Below are positions 1 to 10,079 of a DNA stretch of 64,000 bases, in pieces. The notes under the pieces were generated by a model. That model saw nothing but the letters and a program-made list of their open reading frames with translations, did no database searches and was not told the origin of the DNA. This stretch comes from Styela clava. Lineage: Eukaryota > Chordata > Ascidiacea > Stolidobranchia > Styelidae. The DNA is taken from the NCBI RefSeq assembly GCF_964204865.1, contig NC_135262.1:13640001-13704000 (forward strand), written 5' to 3'. The stretch's first letter is position 1, and each line of letters opens with the position of its first letter. Position numbers and translations under genes: made by a program.

Positions 1-575
1 ACGTGTAGAAGGTAATTGAATTGGAAAATGCTGCTTAACTGCTCAGAGACTCGTGCGATGCCGGTACGGTACCGTCTGACCGTACCGGTACCCATGCAAT
101 CACTCGTGAAAGAATGGGAGATACGGATAGTCTCGTAGAATATAGTCTACTGAAACACTCTCTGCGCCTGCCCCATACCGTACAGCCGTAACGTACCGAT
201 CCAGACAAATGATAAATCGCCCGTGCTCAACCATTTATTTCAATCCATACCTCGACTCACTATATTCTACTAGGATCATGGTATGGATTGAAATAAATGG
301 TTGAGCACTGGCGATTTATCATTTGTCTGGATCGGTACGTTACGGCTGTACGGTATGGGGCAGGCGCAGAGAGTGTTTCAGTAGTCTATATTCTACGAGA
401 CTATCCGTATCTCCCATTCTTACATGAGTGATTGTATGGCTACCGGTACGGTCAGACGCAAAGCGACTATAACCGACTACCGGTATTTGGTAAGATGGTA
501 CGGTACCGGCATAGCGAGTGTCCAGACAACTGAGTAGTTAAGCAGCATTCTCCAATTAAATTACCTTATACACGT
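1..575. mobile_element. 575-bp palindromic foldback element
   Basis: The ends are inverted copies: ACGTGTAGAAGGTAATTG at 1-18 and its complement at about 558-575. Homology continues inward to a 30-nt loop at 251-280. The arms contain several GGTACCG motifs. It begins at the first base of the window, so it may extend left, and no target duplication can be checked. No coding capacity. Confidence 0.8.
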
Positions 576-806
576 AAAAACAAATTTTCCGAATTTTCGT
601 ATTCAATTCTATATTCTCTTATCATTATTATAAATATATTACTTCTTGTTGAACTTGTAGCATGGAGAATTTATAGAACATTTTCATATTGAATATTGCT
701 CAAGAAAATCAGTAGTGAGTTTGAAACCCAGAGAACACATTTGTGCGCGTAGGATTATGCCTGACAACGTTGGTCCCAAGAAGAAGCAAATTTTCTAAAA
801 ATAAAA

Positions 807-1083
807 ACGCGTGACAACGATGGGCCACGAAGCGGACCATCGTTGTCAACCTTTTTATTTTCTTTTTATTCAATTTTTTTTTTTTTAATTTTTTTTTTTT
901 TTTAATTTTTTTTTTTGTTTTTTTTTTCGTTTTTATTTATTTATTTATTTTTAATTTTAATTTTTTTTTTTCATTTTTTTTTTAATTATTTTTATGTTTT
1001 TTTACAACAATTTTTTTATTTTCGGTTTTTTATTTTATTTTTTATTTTTATTTTCAATTTTACGCGTGACAACGATGGGCCAC
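807..1083. repeat. T-rich tract bracketed by 22-bp direct repeats
   Basis: ACGCGTGACAACGATGGGCC begins both at 807 and 1062, bounding about 230 bp of almost pure T-runs. The first copy also forms a short hairpin (GACAACGATGG with CCATCGTTGTC). Confidence 0.6.
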
Positions 1084-2061
1084 CATACTAAACTAAACTG
1101 AAGGTGTTCGGAGGACATAGTGACTACCAACGACTAACGTGACAACTGAGTAATTTGAGTTACATAACTATATTTTAACAAACACAGCTGAAAACTGACA
1201 AATAACAAGCAAAACCGCGAAAACATAACAACGTTTACAGCCTTGCTTTGAAAGCTGTCCAGGCATAAAAAAGTGTCTGAGCGGCAGGGTCACTCAAACT
1301 ATTTTCACCAAAGGTTCGTTTACAAAACTTTAAAATTACTGGGGTCCGGACATTTCATAAAATTTATTTGGTTAACTAAACGAAACTTCAAATGCATTAT
1401 TGATTAAATACAAAAGCAATGAATGGCTCACAAATATGGATACACATGTCGCACATCGGCAACTGTATGGATGTTTTCCCGAGCATCGTTTTCTTGTTTA
1501 TTTCCGTAACAATGACGTATAACAAAAAAATTAAATTTTTTTAAGTCTCTCAGACACTTCGTTCGCTCAGACAGTTATTCGAGTTTTTTCCGATTCGCGT
1601 GTTATTTGTCAGTTTTTGTTTGTGTTTCTGAAAATTAGTCTTAAATTAAGTATTGTAATTTTCATTATGCCTTCCGATATGCTTTAGTTTAGTAACAATA
1701 ATCAAAAAGAGGCCTAGGAAAGCTGCGATAGACTATGCTTAAATGAGCGCGTAAGCGACACGCGGTTGTATATTTTTATAAAAATATCGGTTTTGAGGAT
1801 GTATATCAGTTTGTAAATGTCAACTCTCTGAAACACTCGAAAAATACGCATCCAAAATTTTGCAATAGTAAAGTATAGGGAAAACGTTTCTGAGGTGAAA
1901 GGTCGGGGAAACATCCTAAGGATCTTTCCATACTGTGTATGTAAATAGTATCAAAATCATCTGAACCTATGAAACGATGCTTGTGCTGCCAAAATAAACA
2001 AGCCGTCGCGGTCCAAATTGAATAGTCAAAAGGTCCGGATTCGGACCTCGGTCTGCCAGTT
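1084..2061. other. No gene; one hAT-like end
   Basis: At 1285, CAGGGTCACTCAAAC followed by CTATTTTCACC resembles hAT-type termini and is similar to 50160-50220. Nothing else is recognised and no supported reading frame is present. Confidence 0.3.
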
Positions 2062-2548
2062 GAGTAGACCAGTGATTCCCAAAGTGGGTGATATCGCCCC
2101 CCGGTGGGCGAAAACGATACAGAGGGGGGCTAAAAAGTCGAAGGGGGCGATTTCGTGAAAGCTTATTTTGCTCGGCGCATCGTGCACTTGATTACTGTAC
2201 TCTGCGTGCTTTCGTAGGTTTGAATCACGTGGGCGATGTCACACGCAAAAGAATTGCTAGACTCGTCTTCGCAGTAAGGTACGGTAGTTTGCGTATCCCA
2301 GTGGTCGGGAAATCTGTAGTAATCTGGCCCGGGACGCTTCACTGAATGAACCATTCCCCGACCTTTGACCCCGGAAAATTCTTACCATACTCTACCATTC
2401 TAAAATTTTCGGTATTTATTTTAGGAGTGGTTTCGCGAGTTGTTGCCTATAGCATACAGTTTTTGTTTCAAACTATCCTTTTAATTCATGCCATTCAACT
2501 ATATGTTTTCAAAAGTACCGGTAAAGAATCTTAGCCTAGTCTATCACA

Positions 2549-4423
2549 CTGGGTGACCATATTTCCAAACCCCAAATGGAGGACACATCATTCGGTAGAA
2601 CCATGTTTTACCCGTGCCTGATATATATACATTATATATCTACTAAATATCTAGGCTTAAATATGGAAGTGACAATACACAATAGACGATGTGACGACAA
2701 TGCAATAATGCATTTTTGTCTTGTCAACATGCAACGGTAAACTAATCTTGCTTTCATTCACCTCAGAAACGAAAGTATCGTGTCCGCAAGTAATGCACTC
2801 CACTTCGCTATTAGTTTTATTGGACACGGAGTGGAAATAACGATCGTTTCAATATTATCTTGTTGTTGTTGTCTTGTTGTTGTTGTTGTTCTTTGACACT
2901 TTTTGGACATCTAGAGGAAAATCTAAAAAACCGCTTTTCTCTTTCATTACTGGACCGATTGCTTCGAAATTTTCACTGGTTAAAGATGAAATTTTTCTCC
3001 AGAAGGCTATTACTTTTATTTATTTCAAATATTTCTGTTAGCTCTGTGAGATTTGTTTTTGTTTGCTATGACGTCACCGAACGTTCTGCGGACGCATAGC
3101 CGACACTCCTCTTCTTTTTGATCACGTGCCATCGAACATCGATAATTCGTAACGAAGTCCTTACGGTACTTTGCTACGATTACCGTGCAGTATTGCAACA
3201 ATGTTGGTTTTCTTTTCTGCGGGGACGTTACCGTATCGCCTTAGCGAAAGTTGGAAGTCCTACTGTACTGCTTCGCTTGGTGTGAATATATTTGTAGACT
3301 GTGATCTGACGGTACGGTAAACCGTACTGTACTGCGAACCGACGTGTCCATATATTTGGGCGTAGCTCTCTTGTCTTTTCTTAAGGCATGGATACTTCTG
3401 CTTTAATTCTTGTGTAAAATGGGTTTTTACTGGGTCTACTGACGAAATTTTCTGCCAAAATCGAAACTTCACTAAAATGCGAAATACAAATGAAATGACG
3501 TAAAAAATAATTGCAGAACAACACGATTTTTCGTGATAAACGGCTATGCATAACAAGTATGCATTTAACCTAGGGCAGTGCTTCTTGAGTTTTGCGGGTC
3601 TGCCGAACCTCTCCACTATTGTGCAAGCTTCCGTCAATAGTTTAAACTAGGATCTCAATCAGAACTTTACAAAGGGGAAGCTAATTTTCTGCAAGGTTAT
3701 ATAAAATGATCATTGTGGTGTAACCTTATAATTAGATACTAATACGATGTGTGCGTAAACAGTGATAGTTGTGTCACAATAGTGTCGCAGCAACCATCTT
3801 TTGTTGTATAAAAGTTGCATTTTGGAGATTCGAAAGATGATATGATACCTCAAAAATGTTGGTAGCTCAAGTCATTCGTGTCCAAAACTTCAAACTGCAT
3901 CCGAATGCGGATTGAAACGTTTTTTTTACGGATTTTTGCCGAAATTGACATAGCCTACATTATGAACCAGCGCCATTTTGATATGAGTTTTAATGAAATG
4001 TACTGAATTCAAGATGTAACGGTCATTGACATGTCCAGTAAAACATATACAGTATCTGCGCGAAGCTACACCCGGCTGAGCCATTTCACGAGTTGTTTAA
4101 ACGTGTAAGATTGTATATCGTCGATGGACTATCGTAAATTTAATATTTTTACTTAATTAGTAAGCTGGGTACTAGAAACATTTTATTATATATAACTATT
4201 GTAAAGAACCTTCGACGAACCTCTTGAACAGCTCCTCCAAGTTTCTACTTACTTTGGAATTTTCTTAACACATCAAAAACTGTTATCATAAGAGAATTTT
4301 GAATATTTAATCCCGCGAAAAAGGAGGATATTTTGACTTTTTAGAGCGTCCTCGGAAGACACAAAATTTTTAACGAAAAAGGAGGACAAATCCTCCAAAA
4401 GGAGGACGTATGGTCACCCTACT
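2549..4423. mobile_element. Nested element with GGGTGACCAT termini
   Basis: GGGTGACCATATTTCC at 2551 and its complement (GGTCACCCT at 4412-4420) face each other. Both ends carry a GGAGGAC motif just inside. It lies wholly in the 2070-6259 hAT element. No clear target duplication. Confidence 0.55.
2830..3385 (-). repeat. (CAA)n-tailed retroposon-like repeat, copy 1
   Basis: Minus-strand copy of the family at 5145-5370 and 18285-18615. It shares GAGCTA.GC.CAAATATATGG, a TGACGTCATAGC block, CAAAGCAATTGGTCCAGTA, and a terminal (AAC)n. It holds an insertion between the first two blocks. Confidence 0.6.
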
Positions 4424-5144
4424 ATTACAGCTATTTCTACACTAATTTTTGATTACTGTAATTAAACTGAAAGTCCTAGCAGGACAAGGTGGTCATTGAC
4501 TTATTTTATTTAAATTTTCGAAAAACTACTAAAAACTAACGAATATATTTCAAAATCGCGAAAATGAGGTAATGTTCACGACCACGCCTGAAAGTCTGTC
4601 TGAGTGAGGAATGTGCCTGAGTGGATGCGAAAGGGGGCATTGTTACGTTTATTTTTGCACCTTGCTGATTGGCCAATGGCACTAAATAAACAAGGAAGTC
4701 TATGCCAGGGGAAACATCCAAACGGCAGTTTTAACGATGACATCATTTTATTTATTATCTACGCTCGACGAGTAAATTACATTTTTTTACGTAACAGAAT
4801 TTAGCGTTTAGACTAAATTTTATTATATCCTAAAAATTATATTGAAGAGCTACTCGTTTAACGAGCCTACAATTTAATTATAATTAGGCAAGTGGAAACA
4901 CGCAGAAAAGTTGATGCTGAGTGCAGGGGTTCAATAGCGCAGTAAATATTCGAATATATTGCAATGTAGTAGGGAAATAAAATTCATATTCTATTCGAGG
5001 GATTCATCACTGCTTAATTTTTGTAAGAATGTATCTTCTTAAAGAAAATCTTTATCAAAATTTCACAAGCCATGCGCAAATATTCACTTCGATGTTTGGA
5101 AGTACATATTTGTGCGAACAATTATTTTCGAAAATGAACATTAC

Positions 5145-5370
5145 AAAGAACAAGAGAGCTATGCTCAAATATATGGACACGTAGCGCCACCCAATGACAA
5201 TAATTTTGATGACGTCATAGCGAAAAAAAAAGTAATAGCCTTCTGGAGAAAAATTTTATCTTCAACCACTGAAAAAATTTCAAAGCAATTGGTCCAGTAT
5301 TCGAAGAGAAAAGCGACTTTTTAAAACGTGTCAAAGAACAAGAACAACAACAACAACAACATAATATTGA
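5145..5370 (+). repeat. (CAA)n-tailed retroposon-like repeat, copy 2
   Basis: Shortest of three copies. GAGCTATGCTCAAATATATG runs directly into the TGACGTCATAGC block and ends with repeated AACAAC. A simple-repeat 3' tail suggests LINE-mobilised retroposition. Confidence 0.6.
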
Positions 5371-5912
5371 AACGATCGTTATGTCCACTTCGTGTCCAGC
5401 AAGCAAAGAACTAGGATTAGTGATGCCCATTTAGAAAATCTTCCAATCGTCGAGATGCTATCAAGCGTGATGCAGCAACAAGACAGTGTCACATTGAATG
5501 TCATTGTAATAATTTTTTAATAAGACGAGTGAGTTAAGTTCACGAATTATCGCAGTTTTCGCACGATGTTCCGTTTTTAAATTTCAAAAAATATATGCGA
5601 TCCGCAAAAGAATAGCAACCCTAAATTTTGTCCCGCGAGCGACATAAAATTTGCCGACCCCTGGGCCATCCGAGTCCGCGAACCCAAAACAAATGGCTGA
5701 TTAATTCTATGAACTGGTGATCGGACTGGAGGACGTGGTAGGATGAGGAATCGGGAATGAATTTTACCCAAGACCATTATATATCATATATTTGGGTGAA
5801 AATCATCAGGCTGTAGAGATATGAATGAGATGTACGAAAATCATTATTATAAGTTTTGAAAATTTTTTTTTTCATTATTTTAAGGTGAAATGGGGTGAAT
5901 TTAGATAGTTAA

Positions 5913-6131
5913 ATGCAAGAGTACACGGTGGTTTTTGAAGAAGTAGAACCCTGGATTCTTCCATTCCCGACCTCTGATATGGTGAGAGAGGGGTTTTCAG
6001 TCGTGCTGCTTTTGCTATCAAAACAACGAAATTGCCTTTCCATCAGTAAATGGGTAATTTTAGATATAATAAAAAACTCGCTTAAGATCACCAAGCTCAT
6101 CCATCTCATTGAAAAACACTATAAAATATAA
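5913..6131 (+). pseudogene. hAT transposase C-terminal remnant
   Basis: Reads EVEPWILPFPTSDMVREGFS then LLSKQRNCLSIS, the hAT C-terminal dimerisation segment of ZBED5/SCAN3-type transposases, in which a phrase like VREGFSAV..LLTKQRNRL is typical. No upstream frame connects to it, so only a fragment survives inside the 2070-6259 element. Confidence 0.7.
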
Positions 6132-6269
6132 TTTGTCTTTTTATTTGGTCTGCAATATATTCGTTTCGGACTTTCAATTTGTTTTGTAGTGCCGGGGGGC
6201 GATGAAGTTCTTTAAACTACTATAGGGGGGCGATGGTGCAAAAAGTTTTGGAACCACTGGAGTAGACTA

Positions 6270-6660
6270 GGTTGATTCATTGCCGATTGGTCCTTCTTAC
6301 GGACATAAAAAAAAATCCGACGCTCGAAAAACGGGAATCGTGTAGTTTCGTACCTAACGTACTTCTAGTGGGCGTAGCATAACAAATTTTGGATATGTTA
6401 AATAATAAAATTAGAAGCGAAAAAATTTAAACATAACCTATAGATATTACTTAATAATGGAACAGAAATTTATACTAACAAATAAAAAAAAATTTACACG
6501 CCATATTATTAATTTTGTGAGGATTGCCAGATCGAATACGGAATTAGTATATTTTAGCTTGAGTATTTCTTAGTGGAGGAGTCGGAGACAGGACAAAAAT
6601 AGACCGACCAGCCTAACCAAACGTGAGTTGATTTCATAAAAGTCATTGAACTGAAGTATA
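6270..6660. other. No recognisable feature
   Basis: AT-rich sequence between the hAT element and the SINE copy; no gene or repeat recognised. Confidence 0.3.
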
Positions 6661-6661
6661 G

Positions 6662-6985
6662 GATTTACATATTTATCCCGGGGGAGAAGAAAGCCGATAA
6701 GAGGGATTAACCATATGGCGAATCACGGCCTCTCGTCCGGTTGCGGTACCAATCCATGTCGGGTACCGGTATGGGATTAGGTACCGGTATCGTAGTTATT
6801 TGTTTTCGGAAGCATGGACTTGATGATAGAGGAAGCCGTAACCGACCAGCGCTTACATGAACCACCCTTCGGGCTACGGCGGCGAGGATTCTAGCAATCC
6901 TCTCGCACCCGCAAACCCACGCAGGGTACGGTAATCAGAGGTGCGGTGGCGAGCGTATTCCTAACGCTGTACCTCACATTTGGTA
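6662..6985 (-). mobile_element. tRNA-derived SINE (family 1), degraded
   Basis: Minus-strand relative of the complete copy at 61043-61381: shares the tail CCCGGGATAAATATG, GAGAGGCCGTG and GGTTACGGCTTCCTC, with a truncated tRNA head. A stretch of GGTACCGG motifs is embedded. Confidence 0.75.
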
Positions 6986-7279
6986 ATCAATCAATCTGCA
7001 GTTATTTATTCAAAAGTTATTTTGTAAACATTAGTTCGAAAAGTAAACTGACAGATTCAAACAGATTTTTAACTGGATGTGGGAGGGAAAATACCACAAT
7101 GCTTGCTTGATATGTGGCAAGTTGTGTCGGTGACATAGAATATAATTTAAAGCGACATTTTAGAATCTAATGAGCATTTTCCAGAAGTTAAGATTTTGCT
7201 TCGAAAGTCTTATAGATGTTCAGAAGCACTTATACATTTGCGAAAGCACTTTTTCTGTTTTGAAGAGTTTGAAATCTGG

Positions 7280-7364
7280 CTAACTACTCCCATATCCAAC
7301 ATGGACTGGTAACTAAACAAGAGGCCGTGGTTCGCCATATTATTGAGCCGTCTTATACACCCCG

Positions 7365-7366
<2 letters not shown>
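7280..7366 (+). repeat. SINE family 1 3' fragment
   Basis: Matches the region of the complete SINE around GACTGGTAAC, GAGGCCGTGG.TCGCCATAT and GCCGTCTTAT. It runs into a TA microsatellite. Confidence 0.65.
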
Positions 7367-7400
<34 letters not shown>

Positions 7401-7404
7401 AATA
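7367..7404. repeat. (TA)n microsatellite, left part
   Basis: About 16 AT dinucleotides. A similar TA tract resumes at 13078, on the other side of the 7405-13069 element, as if that element split one microsatellite. Confidence 0.8.
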
Positions 7405-8200
7405 CGGTAGTTAAGTAGACATACCGTGCTAAAAAAGCGACAGTTATGTAGACGGAAAAATTGGGTAGACATTTTCCTGTCCGCTTAATTATTCCACGTT
7501 CCATAATTAAAACGTTTTGCTATTTTTTGCTGAAATCTCTTTTTCTCTGATAAAACAGTATCAAAAACAATATGTTCTTTCAATATTTTTAAAATATCTG
7601 CATATTTTCGCCAACTTTAAGGGGACAGTAGTTCTGCTGGTTTATAATCAACGGGTATAATTTTCGTACACTAAGCGGACATTTTGTTTACGCGAAAATC
7701 TTTTAATTTTTCGGTATATGTCTTTACGATTTTTGGAGAGTAGGATTGATAATTTTGATACAATAACCAGGCAGAACATGAAGATCGTTCGTTCTGTTTT
7801 TTGCAATATAAGCTCAATAAACTGAAAAGGACCTCAATTCACAACTCCGTACTAAAGAGGCTTTGTGTCGCAATAGTAAAACTGTCGGGTTTGCCAAGAA
7901 CTTTACCTACCACGTTTGCCGTTTTGTTCGCAAGTAACCTGGGCGCCGTGAGGGGATCGGGATCTTCATGAGTGCGTGATTGCAGAAATTTAGATAAAAT
8001 AGAACAGTTGTGTTTGGAGAAGCGATCCAAGTCTTTTGTGTCAGGGGTTATCAATTACCCAGTGAGTTGAAGTCGAGTCATAATAACTTGAAACAAGGTT
8101 TTCAACGTCACCGAAGAATGCTGCTGGAAATCATCACTCATAGGATAAGGTGATTAGTCATAACGATTTTTAATAATAGGGCTACTATATTTTTGTTCTA

Positions 8201-8333
8201 AGTGATTCAAGAGTCTTGCTGCACACTAACACAATTATATTTACTATGTATGTCTGAAGGAGTCTGATCTTGGTCAGACGAAACGTTACAGAAATATAAT
8301 TGTGTTAGTGTGCATCAAGACTCTTGAATCACT
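8201..8333. mobile_element. 133-bp MITE with TA target duplication (AGTGATTCAAGAG family)
   Basis: AGTGATTCAAGAGTCTTGC and its complement bound the element, with TA on each side. The arms extend through CACACTAACACAA. The centre carries a perfect hairpin GTCTGA-TCTTGG-TCAGAC followed by GAAACGTTACAG. Partial relatives lie at 37125, 50960 and 54090. Confidence 0.8.
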
Positions 8334-8339
8334 TAGGAC

Positions 8340-9150
8340 TGTAGGATAGTTATCTTTACTCTTGCTACAGCATCCTTGCACTATATGCATACGGATCCGC
8401 CGACACAAAAGCATAGAAGAAGGTTAAGTGGTTAGTCTTGCAGAAACCAAATCATTAGCATATATTTTTGTTGTTGAGATTTTTCACTTATTCCTGATTA
8501 TCAAAAGACTACTGATACTGTTATGCTTTTACTGGTCGTAGTTCTGATCTGACCATCAAAATATTGCTACGACTGGGTTTGCGTTTGTAAGAGTGTGTAA
8601 TTCAGAAGGATTTCTATATCCAGATGACAATACAAACGAAGATTGTGAAATTCAATGAATTCAAATTTTTCTCGAAACAGAAGAAGATACGAGAAGCGAG
8701 TGGTTGACGCCACTTTATATAGGTTTGTATAGCTTTGTATAAATTAAAATATCTAATACACCGCTTCATATTAGATTAGAATATTTTATCTTCGGAAAAC
8801 AGTTTTAAAGAATTGCATTGCTAGCAATTTTGTTTTGTGATTTGGCACATATCCCTGTGTTATTTTACCATCCTCATCTAGCTATTTACTGGGCTGTATT
8901 TTTTGTTCACATGTAAGTGACTCTCCAACGAGATGGCCTACGTTTCAGAACTTGGCAGACGGAAATGCGGGTAGTGATTCGGAGAACGCTGTGCCAGGAG
9001 GTGATTAAATTAGTTTGCTATGCTTGTTTTTAATTAAATACGGTATCTCAAATTGATACCAATGAATGGTAATAAACCAAATCATAATATCAATTGTAGC
9101 CCATCACAAATAGCGCGGCTATCTACGAATAATTGTAGTGCTCCGTTTAA
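8340..9150. other. No recognisable feature
   Basis: AT-rich sequence inside the 7405-13069 element. No gene or clear repeat seen. Confidence 0.3.
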
Positions 9151-9161
9151 AAACACTGTTT

Positions 9162-9397
9162 GGTGCTCCCGAAGTATGCGAACCAAGATGGCGGACATCG
9201 GAATGTAATATGTGTACTAGGTTAGGGTTAGTCCATAATTTTAGGTATAAATACTACGGGAGGCTCTTGGCTAGTCTTCGAACTGATAATAGGACTAAAA
9301 TAAGGAAAACTGGAAAAAAATTATCGCCTAACCCTAACCTGTTACCCATGTTACGTTCCGATGTCCGCCATCTTGGTTCGCATACTTCGGGAGCCCC
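9162..9397. mobile_element. 236-bp hAT MITE (GGTGCTCCCGAAG family), intact copy
   Basis: Terminal inverted repeats about 40 bp long start GGTGCTCCCGAAG and include CCAAGATGGCGGACATCGG. The octamer CACTGTTT duplicates at 9154-9161 and 9398-9405. Internal TTAGGGTTAG resembles telomeric repeats. An apparent reading frame here is only the MITE. Confidence 0.9.
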
Positions 9398-9399
9398 CA

Positions 9400-10079
9400 C
9401 TGTTTTATTTGAGTAATAATGCAATTCCCCATTTCAAACACTTCGTTTGTTCGGACAATCAAGAGTACCGTAATTCTGAATTGGACTAGAACACTGTGAT
9501 GATGTTTTGTGACTTATGCATGTATTTTTGACCAAAGTTTCAGATTAGTCAACAGACTATACCGCACCATCTTCAGAATCACTTTCAATAAGCAATGTAA
9601 GTGACTTAAAAGAAAATCATATATACGGAAAAGAAAAGGGCTGTAAATCAATTCGAAAAAACCTTCTAAATAAACGTGAACCAGAAAAGAAACGACGAAA
9701 AGAAAAAATAATTGCACGGCTTTGTATATCTTGCGAGAAGTTTATTGTAAAGCTTCAAGACATCTCTGTATAATTCATAAAGATGAACCGGCAGTGAGCA
9801 CATAATTTTGTCTCTCCTCAACAACTTAATCTAGTGGGCATATCCACATTCGTATACATACTTGGCATACATTTTTACTATTTAATTATAAATTCAAAAT
9901 AACAATCATGTTTTTGTATTCCGAGTTGGTGCAAAAATTTTAAATAAATTGTGCAACGATTCTAAATTGATATCGGGGTTGAATAATTTCATGTTGATCG
10001 CTTGTATGGTTGACTGTATAATCACTGCTATACTTAAGCGCGCCTTGATAGGTAGACATTTGAGTTATAATTGGAGTAA
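9400..10079. other. No recognisable feature
   Basis: Low-complexity AT-rich sequence before the satellite. Confidence 0.3.

Larger units (their letters stand above)
2070..6259. mobile_element. 4.19-kb hAT transposon with 8-bp target duplication
   Basis: Begins CAGTGATTCCCAAAG and ends with the complement CTTTTTGCAC... reading inward as CAGTGGTTCCAAAAC; both subtermini are C/G-runs (GCCCCCC). The octamer GAGTAGAC flanks it at 2062-2069 and 6260-6267. Termini and duplication length are diagnostic of hAT. The plus strand near the right end retains a transposase C-terminal fragment; the rest is degenerate and carries a nested element at 2549-4423. Confidence 0.9.

Noticed and set aside
7839..8054. 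71-codon minus-strand frame
   Set aside because: No homologue or splice context; lies inside a transposon-like element.
8240..8290. Hammerhead ribozyme
   Set aside because: CTGAT and CGAAAC are present, but the required CTGATGA core is not; the segment is a simple hairpin.
9224..9236. Interstitial telomere
   Set aside because: Only one or two TTAGGG-like units per site, always inside the same MITE family.
9138..9416. 92-codon open frame
   Set aside because: It coincides with the 236-bp MITE and its inverted repeats, and recurs at 40660-40953.
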